Part shown: piece by piece, positions 46,154 to 54,583 of the stretch
How positions within the stretch are numbered: the first letter of the stretch is position 1
How the letters are laid out: each line of letters begins with the position of its first letter
Assembly (NCBI RefSeq): GCF_015062985.1
Contig: NZ_SUTI01000004.1
Span: forward strand, 71,273 to 135,272
Length of the DNA stretch: 64,000 bases
From: Methanobrevibacter sp.
Lineage (GTDB): Archaea; Methanobacteriota; Methanobacteria; Methanobacteriales; Methanobacteriaceae
Direction: 5' to 3'
Made by a program: the position numbers and the translations under genes
The notes under the pieces: generated by a model
Seen by the model: the letters and a program-made list of their open reading frames with translations, nothing else
Database searches by the model: none
What the model was told of the DNA's origin: nothing

Positions 46154-46672
46154 ATGAAAAAGGGAAAAACAATACTAACAATAATTGCGGCTTTAATTAT
46201 TGGATTTTTATTATTTACACTGGCAAGCCCTATTCTAATTATTGCAGAAGATACTGATGAGGGAGACCCCGGTATTGACATGGCCGCCAAGTTCAGTCTT
46301 TTAGGCGGTTTTGATTGGGTTTATCCAGGAAGTTCCTTTAATGCACAGGGCCAGACATTGCACAATATACATTTAGACAGCCCTGATGATCCTTATGGTG
46401 CCGCACGTGACATAATGAGCTATTCTTATCAGTTTACACCACATCTAATCGTCAGCATAAACAATGCCGCTGCCGAATCCATTTTTGGTGCAACAATAGT
46501 TGATGACATCCGTGCAAATGATGGCTATTACGGTTATCCCGGAAATGAAAATGCTCAAGGGGGCATGTCCAGAGGAGATGCCGTTGGAACAGCAATGTCA
46601 AACAGTAAGATGAATCTTGCTGAAATTCCTTTACAGGTCCTTATGGGAAACATCAAATTCCATATAGTATGA
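46154..46672 (+). CDS. Small secreted or membrane-anchored protein of unknown function
   Basis: A 172-residue protein with an N-terminal signal or anchor (MKKGKTILTIIAALIIGFLLFTLASP) and an otherwise hydrophilic outside part containing GDPGIDMAAKFSLLGGFDW, ARDIMSYSYQ and a Gly/Asn-rich DGYYGYPGNENAQGGMSRG stretch. No recognised domain or catalytic motif. It is divergent from prs and convergent with the zinc-ribbon protein 11 bases away. No ribosome binding site is evident, suggesting a very short leader. Confidence 0.65.
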   Translation: MKKGKTILTIIAALIIGFLLFTLASPILIIAEDTDEGDPGIDMAAKFSLLGGFDWVYPGSSFNAQGQTLHNIHLDSPDDPYGAARDIMSYSYQFTPHLIVSINNAAAESIFGATIVDDIRANDGYYGYPGNENAQGGMSRGDAVGTAMSNSKMNLAEIPLQVLMGNIKFHIV

Positions 46673-46683
46673 TTTTCCATTTT

Positions 46684-47055
46684 TCAATGGAGAAGTACAT
46701 AAAATGAAAGGGCAACACCAAGTAATGAGATAACCATCATTATCATCCCATGTTTTCTTAAGGTTGGATGCTTTGATTGAACAAGATAAAAAGGCATGAA
46801 AAAACCGAAAAAGGTGAAAGTGGCAAAGATAGTATTTTTTGCAATGATTCCTGCAACAAAACCGCTCCAAGATAGGAATATTGTTGTGATATAAGCTGCT
46901 ATAAGTGCCTTCTTATTGATTGGCGGGATCTGCTGGGAATTATAAACATAAATCTGTTTAGGCCTTGCCTGAGCTACGAGTGGTGTTCCGCATTTGGCGC
47001 AATAATCATAATCATCCTGATTTTCAAAATTGCAATTTTTACAAATTCTTGTCAT
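46684..47055 (-). CDS. Zinc-ribbon membrane protein
   Basis: A 123-residue protein beginning with a zinc ribbon (MTRICKNCNFENQDDYDYCAKCGTPL, four Cys as CxxC pairs) followed by a linker rich in Gln/Pro and by two or three transmembrane helices (about residues 48-65, 70-90 and 103-121). Such ribbon-plus-helix proteins are common in Methanobrevibacter with no known function. The gene is convergent with the 172-residue secreted protein. Confidence 0.75.
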   Translation of the reverse strand: MTRICKNCNFENQDDYDYCAKCGTPLVAQARPKQIYVYNSQQIPPINKKALIAAYITTIFLSWSGFVAGIIAKNTIFATFTFFGFFMPFYLVQSKHPTLRKHGMIMMVISLLGVALSFYVLLH

Positions 47056-47075
47056 TGTTTAAAATTTAATATTTT

Positions 47076-47594
47076 TTAATATAAATTATTTTTCAGTTTC
47101 ATCGCTATTTCAAAAAACGCTTCACCTTTATAATTGATATTATTCAATTTGGCATAATATTTAAATCCCAACTTTTCTAAAACCCTTCCTGACTGTTTGT
47201 TCTCATATCTGAAAGATGCATAGATTTCCTTTACATTCAAATCCCGGAATGCCCTATTGATTAGAAATTCGGATGCCTCGACGGCATATCCATTTCCCCA
47301 GTACTCTTCAGCAATCCAATAGCCCAATTCAGCTGAATTCTCACCCCAATAATGATTGCAATCTGGATGAAACAATAATCCAACACATCCAATAGGAATG
47401 TCATCTTTAACGATTGCATAAGTTTCTTTTTTAGAAAAAACTGTCCTGATAATATTCAAGCTATCTTCAACGCTTTCATGTGGTGGCCATCCTGCAATCG
47501 GACCAATCTTAGGATTTTTTGCAAAATGATATAAGCATTCCGCATCAGATTCTTCCCAAGGCCTTAAAATGAGATTATCAGTTTTAAAAATCAT
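47076..47594 (-). CDS. GNAT family N-acetyltransferase (RimJ/RimL-like)
   Basis: A 172-residue acetyltransferase. It begins NLILRPWEESDAECLYHFAKNP, as in the RimJ/RimL group, and contains ELGYWIAEEYWGNGYAVEASEFLI (the acetyl-CoA pyrophosphate-binding segment, with WGNGYA as the Q/RxxGxG/A variant) and NKQSGRVLEKLGFKYY near the end. The substrate, a protein N-terminus or small amine, cannot be told. It starts 98 bases from the divergent ADP-ribosylglycohydrolase gene. Confidence 0.85.
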   Translation of the reverse strand: MIFKTDNLILRPWEESDAECLYHFAKNPKIGPIAGWPPHESVEDSLNIIRTVFSKKETYAIVKDDIPIGCVGLLFHPDCNHYWGENSAELGYWIAEEYWGNGYAVEASEFLINRAFRDLNVKEIYASFRYENKQSGRVLEKLGFKYYAKLNNINYKGEAFFEIAMKLKNNLY

Positions 47595-47692
47595 TGATTA
47601 AAGTTTGGTTTCGAATAATATAAAAATTTTGAAAAATAATTTTAACCAGAAATACACACAATTAATTAACTCGAAAGAATAAAGATATTCAT

Positions 47693-48595
47693 ATGAAAGT
47701 TAAAGATGGAATCTGCGGTTTTGTTATTGGTGATGCCTTAGGCGTTCCTGTTGAGTTTGAACCTAAATTGGTCCTTGATAATGATCCCGTAACAGACATG
47801 AGGGGTTATGGAACATACAATATGCCTCCGGGAACATGGTCTGATGACACTTCAATGACCTTGGCCACAATGGCAAGCATTGCAGACAAAAAAGGCATTG
47901 ACTATGACGATATAATGAACGAATTCTGGCAGTGGTATGCAAATAACAAATACTGCCAAGTTGAATTGTTTGATATTGGAATTACAACAAGCAATGCATT
48001 GAATAATTATCACGGTAACGGTATTCCTGCCCTAGAATCCGGGATGAATGGTGAAAGAGACAACGGAAACGGTTCCTTGATGAGGATTCTGCCTCTAGCC
48101 TACCTCAAAGATGTTGATTACGAAACTATCGAAAACATGTCAGCCCTCACACATGCCCATGAAAGGTCCAAAATTGCCTGCGTATTATATGTTGAAATAG
48201 CCAAATCCATGCTTGAAAATGATTTGGAAATCAGGGAACATGTTAAAAACTCCTGTGAAAAAATAAAAGAGCATTATAAGGATTCCTGTGAATTGAATCA
48301 TTTTGAAAGAATATTCAATGATGATTTGGATTATGTGGAAAGCAGCGGTTATGTTATCAAGACACTTGAATGCGTCATACATTGTATGCAAACAACCTCA
48401 AATTACAAGGATGCCGTTTTAAAAGCTGTCAATTTGGGTGAAGATACCGATACGGTAGGTGCAATCTGCGGAGGATTGGCTGGAATTTATTACGGATATG
48501 AATCTATTCCTATAGATTGGTTAGAACAAATCGACAAGCTTGACTATGTGCTTGAATTATGTGAAAATTACGAGGCATTTTGTGATGAATCTTAA
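47693..48595 (+). CDS. ADP-ribosylglycohydrolase family protein
   Basis: A 300-residue DraG-type hydrolase that removes ADP-ribose from proteins or small molecules. The metal-binding signatures are present: GDALGVPVEFEP at the N-terminus, GTWSDDTS (SDDTS at residues 50-54), NGNGSLMRILPLA and the C-terminal LGEDTDTVGAICGGLAGIYYG. The length is normal. Its last 11 bases overlap the next gene on the same strand, suggesting coupled expression. It is not near nitrogenase genes, so a DraG role in nitrogenase control is not supported; its target is unknown. Confidence 0.9.
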   Translation: MKVKDGICGFVIGDALGVPVEFEPKLVLDNDPVTDMRGYGTYNMPPGTWSDDTSMTLATMASIADKKGIDYDDIMNEFWQWYANNKYCQVELFDIGITTSNALNNYHGNGIPALESGMNGERDNGNGSLMRILPLAYLKDVDYETIENMSALTHAHERSKIACVLYVEIAKSMLENDLEIREHVKNSCEKIKEHYKDSCELNHFERIFNDDLDYVESSGYVIKTLECVIHCMQTTSNYKDAVLKAVNLGEDTDTVGAICGGLAGIYYGYESIPIDWLEQIDKLDYVLELCENYEAFCDES

Positions 48596-49067
48596 TGAAA
48601 CCATTAAAAATATTAGGGCTACATGCGATAATTATGTAGACCCTAACCTGCTCGCTTTCATCATCGATGATGATGGCTACATGGGTACAAACAATATCCT
48701 CGAAATTAAGGGATATGGCATTGAAGACAGTGACAGCTATGAAGAAAGACTTCTGAAAATTCATGAAAGTGAAAATATTTTCTTACCTGCCGGAATGATG
48801 ACCTTCATGCCAATAATCAATGAATGCGATATCTTTTCAAGCGAAGACTGCAATCTACAGCTCACGCAGGAGGAATTCAATGAATATGCTGACAGCGAAG
48901 AAAAGTTATTTGGAATTCTCATAAAAAAAGATTCAGAAGATTATCTAATCGGAAAGACAGATGTCTGCAGCTGCAGCATTGACGCATCATTTGAAGAATT
49001 CGAAAAATCGGATTGTGACTTCTACAATAAAATTAAAGAGATAATAGATAATAAGATTATCTATTAA
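48585..49067 (+). CDS. Unknown 160-residue protein overlapping the ADP-ribosylglycohydrolase gene
   Basis: An acidic 160-residue protein of no recognised family, with segments LLAFIIDDDGYMGTNNILEI, FLPAGMMTFMPIINECDIFS and a Cys-containing tail (KTDVCSCSIDASFEEFEKSDCDF). I chose the ATG at 48585, inside the last codons of the upstream gene; an ATG at 48540 would extend it by 15 residues deep into that gene and is less likely. The 3' end overlaps the convergent MurT-like gene by 11 bases. The coupled position suggests a link to the hydrolase, by inference only. Confidence 0.65.
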   Translation: MNLNETIKNIRATCDNYVDPNLLAFIIDDDGYMGTNNILEIKGYGIEDSDSYEERLLKIHESENIFLPAGMMTFMPIINECDIFSSEDCNLQLTQEEFNEYADSEEKLFGILIKKDSEDYLIGKTDVCSCSIDASFEEFEKSDCDFYNKIKEIIDNKIIY

Positions 49068-50481
49068 TAAAATTCTGTTTGATATTTTCCCACATGGCCT
49101 GTTCTTCACCACAACCGGTCATTATAACATTTTTATATTCTGATTTTAAAGCCAGTTCCGTTAATTTGGCTATCCTCTTATCCATTTCCTCATAGCTTAA
49201 CGGATAAAATTCGGCTGTGTCAAAATCTTTTTTAATTATATTATAATACTCTTCAGCCTTTTCAATGGAGTGTCTTCCAGGAACAACAATGACATGGTCG
49301 GGATTCATTGCCTTAATGACATTATAATGATCATTGAATATGTCCTCTTCATTAACATCCGGAGTTGTGTAAATGAATTCTATAGAATCCTTTGCATATT
49401 GCTTCATGAACAGTGCATTGATTTTCATTGCATCACCGTTGTCCCCCTGTCCAAGGCCGATATTCTTATCTCCAACCCGTACAACCTCAAATCTTCCAGG
49501 AGGAATGAATGACATGTCCAAGTTGTTGAATACCTTTTTAATGGTGGACTCGATATTTTCTGTTTTTGGAGTGAATGAAGCATAAGCAGTGATGGATGCC
49601 AAAGTATTGTAGATGTTATGGAAACCGAATGGAGGAACAGTTATCTCAACATTAAATGAAAGGTCGCAACTGCATGTGTAATTATACAAGTCTCCATCAA
49701 TTGTTAAAATCCATGAATCTTCACCGAATACTGCGTTGGTTAATTTGACATTAGGTTCTGGACGTTTAAATCCGCAAGAACAGCTATAAATTCCTCTATG
49801 ATTTAAAAACCTTTTTTCGTATTTTAGTGTTTCTCCACAATTAAGGCATTCAATATCATCTTCATCAAAAATGTCTTCAATATCATCAATAGCTATTCCA
49901 TAATAGTTTACGTCAATATCTTGCTCTTTCAGATATCCGATATATGCAGTGCGGGGATCATCTGCGTTTGTTACAACTATACCCCTTTCCATGCCCTGGC
50001 ATAATAATAGTTTAGCTTTAAAATAATCTTTAAATGGATTTTTAACACCTGCCACCTGAGTGTGTTCCTGTGAAATTGTAGTATAGACCACTCCTACCGG
50101 ATCCACTACCCTTTGGACAGTATCTGGAATTCCATATTTGATATTACGAATACCATATTCAAATACTCCCAAATCACCTTTTTGATTGATGAATGCAGTA
50201 GCTATAGCATTAATTGTGTTACTTTCAAAACTGCTCCTGATTTGAGTGTCCTTAGATAATAATTTAATTAAAAGGGTTGTGGTGGTTGTCTTTCCATTAG
50301 TCCCTGTAAGTATGATAGAACCGTTTTTCAATTCCTTAGACAAATCTGAAATTGCTTCAATACCTGCAACTTTTGAAAAAATTATTCCTGGAAAACTTTT
50401 ACCGCTTCCGGAACCAAACCTAGCAAACGGCCCGCCAACTTTGGCTAAAAATTTTCCAACACTTGTTTTTACATTACTCAT
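49057..50481 (-). CDS. MurT-like Mur ligase with zinc ribbon
   Basis: A 474-residue Mur-ligase-type ATPase. The ATP loop is TGTNGKTTTT (GTNGKT at residues 60-65), the central region contains TTISQEHTQVAGVKNPFKDYFKAK, and a Cys4 zinc ribbon sits at C212, C215, C234 and C236. The C-terminal half (GQGDNGDAMKINALFMKQYA onward) matches the DUF1727/MurT C-terminal domain. In Gram-positive bacteria MurT pairs with the glutaminase GatD to amidate lipid II; Methanobacteriales homologues are thought to serve pseudomurein synthesis. No GatD-like gene adjoins it here. Its 3' end overlaps the convergent 160-residue gene. It probably acts in the cytoplasm on cell-wall precursors. Confidence 0.85.
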   Translation of the reverse strand: MSNVKTSVGKFLAKVGGPFARFGSGSGKSFPGIIFSKVAGIEAISDLSKELKNGSIILTGTNGKTTTTTLLIKLLSKDTQIRSSFESNTINAIATAFINQKGDLGVFEYGIRNIKYGIPDTVQRVVDPVGVVYTTISQEHTQVAGVKNPFKDYFKAKLLLCQGMERGIVVTNADDPRTAYIGYLKEQDIDVNYYGIAIDDIEDIFDEDDIECLNCGETLKYEKRFLNHRGIYSCSCGFKRPEPNVKLTNAVFGEDSWILTIDGDLYNYTCSCDLSFNVEITVPPFGFHNIYNTLASITAYASFTPKTENIESTIKKVFNNLDMSFIPPGRFEVVRVGDKNIGLGQGDNGDAMKINALFMKQYAKDSIEFIYTTPDVNEEDIFNDHYNVIKAMNPDHVIVVPGRHSIEKAEEYYNIIKKDFDTAEFYPLSYEEMDKRIAKLTELALKSEYKNVIMTGCGEEQAMWENIKQNFINR

Positions 50482-50539
50482 AAGTAATCTTTTAACTTAG
50501 AAAATATATAAAAATTGTGCTAAAAATAAGAAAAAGAGA

Positions 50540-50562
50540 GTGAATTAAAAAATTTAACTCAC
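50540..50562 (-). terminator. Hairpin/T-run terminator of lonB
   Basis: In minus-strand RNA GUGAGUUAAA pairs with UUUAAUUCAC over ten pairs, one of them G-U, around a UUU loop, 2 bases beyond the lonB stop and followed by a partly U-rich tract. The G-U pair would be an A-C mismatch on the plus strand. Confidence 0.6.
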
Positions 50563-50564
50563 AT

Positions 50565-52532
50565 TTAATTGGTTGTTGGATTATTTATTGTTGTTTGTGG
50601 AACTTTTTCCACGACTTTAGAACCGATATTTTTCATTTTTTCAATCAGCTTATCTTTGCTTGAACCGCTAATTAAAATGTTTTCTAAAACATCACTTAAA
50701 GTCTCGGTAGGAATGATTTCAATCATGTCTTCGTATTTTTTCTCAATCATAACATCTTTCATGTTAGATTTAGGAATCAATACCTTTTTCATTCCTGCTT
50801 CAGCTGCAGCTTCAATTTTGGCGGTTGCTCCACCAATAGGCATTACATCTCCACGAACATTTAGAGAACCTGTCAATGCAACAGTCTGGTCTATTGGAAT
50901 TTCCTCAATTGCTGAAATTACCGCAGTTGCAATACTTACACTGGCTGAGTCACCTTCAACACCGTCATAAGTCTGGATAAACTGAACGTGAATGTCATAA
51001 TCTGAAATGTCCTTGTTGGTGTATTTCTTAATTAATGCACTAACATTCTGAACAGATTCCTGAGCTATTTCACCCAATTTACCTGTAGCGATAATCTGAC
51101 CACCATTCTTAGATTGGGTAGGTGCAGCTTCAGCTGCAATTGGAGAGACGATACCGCTTCTATCACCAATTACCGCAAGACCATTTACAAGACCAACTCT
51201 TCCTCCTTCAGCTGAAACCATACTGTAATCTTTTCTCTGCATGATTGACCTGTCGGCTATTTGTTGCTCTAAGGTTCTTGCGAATTTTTTAGCTTCAAAT
51301 ACATGCTCAGCAGTTACTAAATCATCTCCTTTTTCAATAGCTACATCACCAGCAGACCTGACTAATCCTCCTAAATCTCTGAGTCTTAAAGTTAAAGCGT
51401 TTTGTTTTCCGGATCTTCTTTTTGCTTCAAGGATGATTTCATCCAATGCATCCGGAGCGAAGTGCGGAATTCTTCCATCGTTTTTAACTTCCTGAGCTAC
51501 AAATTGGACTAGCTTTTCTCTGTTTTCAGTAGTGTCTTCCATGTAATCCTTCATGAATACTTCATAACCGTATCCTCTGATTCTGGACCTCATTGCAATG
51601 TGCATTCCTTCCAGTACCTGAAGGTTACCTGAAGCAACCAAGACAAAGTCACATGGAACTGCCTGTGACCTTACCATTGCCCCACTTGAATTTTCGCTTT
51701 GACCTGTGATGGCATATTGCTTCTCTTGCATTGCTGATAAAAGCTCTTGCTGAGTTTTCATTGACATTGTACCAATCTCATCAATGTATAATACTCCTCT
51801 ATTAGCTTTATGAATCATTCCCGCTTCAACACGTTCATGTGCAGGGGTTCCAAGTCCACCGGATTGGTATGGGTCGTGACGTACATCACCTAAAAGTGCT
51901 CCTGCATGAGCACCTGTAGCATCCATGAACGGTGCAAACCTGGATTCCTGGTTATTCACCAATAATTTTGGAGACATAACATTGGATTTTGGTTTAATTT
52001 GAATAGATATAAGTAAAATTAAAGCAGCTGCAATAATTGACTCTAACAATCTGCCATACATGAAACCTATGATTAATACACCTGCAAGTGCAAACATGGT
52101 AATAATGGTTTTCCTTTCTTCCTGACCTTTGGCTGAACCTTTAGTAGCCCTAACAATCTTTTTACCTTCACCGGCAGGAACAGTTCTGATTAAAGGATGG
52201 TTATTGTCTTCCATATTCGGGTATACTAATATATCCTGTAAAGTTTCATGAGGTAAAATTTGAGCCATTCCTTTTGCAAGCATTGATTTTCCAACACCCG
52301 GATCTCCAATCAGCAAAACATTCCTTCTTTGTTTTGCAGCTTTCTTAATAGTTTCAATTGACTCTTCATGTCCTATAACCTGGTCAATTAATAAGGGTGG
52401 AACTTCAATATCTTGTGAGCTTTTAATATTATTATAATCTAACATTGGTTGAGTTTTATCTTCGCTGATTTCACTCTCAACCACAACTTCTTTAGAAGAA
52501 TCTTCAATTACATCTTGTTCTTCAAATTTCAT
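50565..52532 (-). CDS. lonB: Archaeal membrane-anchored ATP-dependent protease LonB
   Basis: A 655-residue archaeal Lon. The AAA+ domain has Walker A GDPGVGKS (76-83), Walker B LYIDEIGTM and an inserted pair of transmembrane helices (about 144-180, TIITMFALAGVLIIGFMYG and following), which places the protease facing the cytoplasm on the membrane. The protease domain has the catalytic Ser529 (EGDSASVS) and Lys572 (GATAKIEA), 43 residues apart as in LonB. The ATG is preceded by GAGGT. It degrades misfolded and regulatory proteins. It is divergent from cobQ across a 496-base gap that contains a structured RNA candidate. Confidence 0.96.
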   Translation of the reverse strand: MKFEEQDVIEDSSKEVVVESEISEDKTQPMLDYNNIKSSQDIEVPPLLIDQVIGHEESIETIKKAAKQRRNVLLIGDPGVGKSMLAKGMAQILPHETLQDILVYPNMEDNNHPLIRTVPAGEGKKIVRATKGSAKGQEERKTIITMFALAGVLIIGFMYGRLLESIIAAALILLISIQIKPKSNVMSPKLLVNNQESRFAPFMDATGAHAGALLGDVRHDPYQSGGLGTPAHERVEAGMIHKANRGVLYIDEIGTMSMKTQQELLSAMQEKQYAITGQSENSSGAMVRSQAVPCDFVLVASGNLQVLEGMHIAMRSRIRGYGYEVFMKDYMEDTTENREKLVQFVAQEVKNDGRIPHFAPDALDEIILEAKRRSGKQNALTLRLRDLGGLVRSAGDVAIEKGDDLVTAEHVFEAKKFARTLEQQIADRSIMQRKDYSMVSAEGGRVGLVNGLAVIGDRSGIVSPIAAEAAPTQSKNGGQIIATGKLGEIAQESVQNVSALIKKYTNKDISDYDIHVQFIQTYDGVEGDSASVSIATAVISAIEEIPIDQTVALTGSLNVRGDVMPIGGATAKIEAAAEAGMKKVLIPKSNMKDVMIEKKYEDMIEIIPTETLSDVLENILISGSSKDKLIEKMKNIGSKVVEKVPQTTINNPTTN

Positions 52533-52877
52533 TAAACAACCTCACATAATCTAATCTATCATTAAAAGTTAAGTTAAAAATACTATTTAAATATTATTTA
52601 AATCCCCACTATATAAAAAGTTTTCTATTTTAGTAAATTAAAGTAAGTAAAATAAATCATATAAAAAATGATATCAGATTGCGAATCGATATAACATATA
52701 ATATACATCACTTATATTAAAAGGGTTTATAAATTGATATTTTATCAAAAATAAATTATAAATAAATTTTTTTTATCAAACAGTTAAAAATACTTAAAAA
52801 TAGACACTATTATATATTATTAACAATTAAAAATAATAACAACAAGATAAATTTCAATATTTAAATCTTGTTAATCG

Positions 52878-52972
52878 AATTTGAAAGTAGGCTTCACATC
52901 CCGATTCAATCAGTTTTTATATCAGAGTATTGAAACCCCCGAAAAGGATATGTAGAATTCCTACTTCAAATT
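52878..52972 (-). ncRNA. Candidate structured small RNA in the lonB-cobQ intergenic region
   Basis: A long, imperfect hairpin of about 95 nt. The outer arms AATTTGAA(A)GTAGG and CCTACTTCAAATT pair with one bulge. Inside, on the minus strand, CATATCC pairs with GGATGTG (seven pairs, one U-G that would be C-A on the plus strand) and TTCAAT pairs with ATTGAA, enclosing an 18-base loop with two CTGA motifs. A TATA-like TTATAAATA sits on the minus strand at 52998-53006, about 25 bases before the first arm, so a minus-strand transcript would begin almost exactly at the stem. No known family (tRNA, RNase P, SRP, cobalamin riboswitch, C/D guide) fits. Orientation and existence are inferred. The rest of this 496-base gap is A/T-rich promoter sequence. 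Confidence 0.4.
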
Positions 52973-53028
52973 AGATTTAGTTATACTCATTCTAAATTAT
53001 TTATAATATTAACTCAATATATCTTATC

Positions 53029-54555
53029 ATGACAAAATGTATCATGGTTCAAGGAACCTCATCAAATGCCGGAAAAAGCATGCTTGTAGCCGCACTATGC
53101 AGAATTTATAAAAATAGGGGATACAATGTAGCTCCATTTAAATCCCAAAACATGTCCTTAAACTCATACACCACTAAAGAAAACGGTGAAATAGGAATAG
53201 CCCAAATGTTACAAGCCGAAGCGGCAATGATTGAACCAAGCATACATATGAATCCTGTTTTGCTTAAACCAAAAGGAAATTTTACCTCAAATGTAATCAT
53301 CCAGGGAAAATCCGTTGGTGATATGAACTTTTATGATTACCAGCACAAATACCATGATACCGCTTTTAATGCAATAAAAGAAAGTTTTGAAATATTGAAA
53401 GAGCAATATGACATCATCATCATTGAAGGAGCAGGTTCTCCAGCAGAAATCAACATGCGCGACCAGGATATAGCAAACATGGAAATAGCTCACCTTGCCG
53501 ATGCAAACGTGATTTTAATAGCTGACATAGAAATGGGAGGGGTGTTTGCTGCCATTGCAGGAACATATGTTCTTCTTGATGATTATGACAGGTCACGTCT
53601 AAAAGCAACAGTAATCAACAAGTTCAGGGGCAATTTAGATATCTTAAAACCTGGACTTGATAGAATTGAAGAGATTACCGGCGAACCTGTTTTAGGAGTC
53701 TTGCCATATGATGAAACTTTAAAATTACCTGAAGAAGATTCAGCATCACTTACAACCCATGAATTTGCAGAAAACAAGGACATTACCATTGGAGTTATTC
53801 GCCTGCCTAAAATAGCTAATTTCACAGACATTGATCCATTTGAATATGAGGATGATGTCGGATTGAAAATGATAGGCATCAATGATGACATCGGTGATGT
53901 TGATGCCATAATAATTCCTGGAACACGTAATTCAACAGAAGACATGTATGCACTGCGTGAAAGCGGACTTGCCGATAAGATTATTGAGAAATCAGAAGAA
54001 ATACCGATAATTGGAATCTGTGGAGGACTGCAAATTTTAGGTAATGTAATTCATGATGAAGAAAAACGCGAATCCGAACATGGGACAATCGAAGGTCTCT
54101 GCCTTTTGGATATTGAATCCAGTTTTTCAAGGGCCGGCAAAATCGTTACTCAATCAACTGCAACAATCCCTGAAAATATTGATGGCCTTGCAGGTGAAAT
54201 CTTCAAAAACATTGCAGGCGAAGAGGTGAGCGGTTATGAGATACATGAAGGAACAACAGAACTCCTATCATCAAAAGCGTTATTGAACATCATCAAAGGT
54301 CAAGGAAATAACGAAGATGGTGAGATTGATGGTGCCTCAAGCGGAAATGTATTTGCAACCTATTTCCATGGAATATTCCACAACTACAACTTCAGAAGAG
54401 AATTCCTAAATTATTTGCGTGTGAAAAAAGGTTTAGAAGCAAAATATGGTGAAGATCCATATGAAACTCAAAAGGACTATTCCCTAAATAAATTAGCCGA
54501 AATAGTTGAAGAGAATCTCGATATGGACATCATAGACAAATTACTTTTTGATTGA
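53029..54555 (+). CDS. cobQ: Cobyric acid synthase
   Basis: A 508-residue CobQ/CbiP, which amidates the b, d, e and g side chains of adenosyl-cobyrinic acid a,c-diamide in cobamide synthesis. The N-terminal dethiobiotin-synthetase-like ATPase carries GTSSNAGKS (9-17), followed by KSQNMSLNSY and DIEMGGVFA. The C-terminal glutaminase domain has the nucleophile C331 (GICGGLQILG) and H447 (YFHGIFHN). Full length for the family. Methanogens need cobamides for the methyltransferase Mtr. No other cob genes are near; it stands alone, divergent from lonB. Confidence 0.95.
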   Translation: MTKCIMVQGTSSNAGKSMLVAALCRIYKNRGYNVAPFKSQNMSLNSYTTKENGEIGIAQMLQAEAAMIEPSIHMNPVLLKPKGNFTSNVIIQGKSVGDMNFYDYQHKYHDTAFNAIKESFEILKEQYDIIIIEGAGSPAEINMRDQDIANMEIAHLADANVILIADIEMGGVFAAIAGTYVLLDDYDRSRLKATVINKFRGNLDILKPGLDRIEEITGEPVLGVLPYDETLKLPEEDSASLTTHEFAENKDITIGVIRLPKIANFTDIDPFEYEDDVGLKMIGINDDIGDVDAIIIPGTRNSTEDMYALRESGLADKIIEKSEEIPIIGICGGLQILGNVIHDEEKRESEHGTIEGLCLLDIESSFSRAGKIVTQSTATIPENIDGLAGEIFKNIAGEEVSGYEIHEGTTELLSSKALLNIIKGQGNNEDGEIDGASSGNVFATYFHGIFHNYNFRREFLNYLRVKKGLEAKYGEDPYETQKDYSLNKLAEIVEENLDMDIIDKLLFD

Positions 54556-54575
54556 ACTTCTTTTTTTTCGAGCTA
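54556..54575 (+). terminator. T-run terminator of cobQ
   Basis: An eight-base T-run ten bases after the cobQ stop, with no strong hairpin, the usual archaeal intrinsic type. It lies between convergent cobQ and aldo/keto reductase genes. Confidence 0.45.
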
Positions 54576-54583
54576 AACAGATA

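Noticed and set aside
52905..52936. ATTGAAAC motif, as in the 3' ends of many archaeal CRISPR repeats
   Set aside because: It occurs once within a hairpin; there is no second copy at spacer distance and there are no cas genes in the window.
52860..53028. Cobalamin riboswitch before cobQ
   Set aside because: No GCCACTG-type B12 box is present, and the pairing evidence favours the minus strand, away from cobQ.
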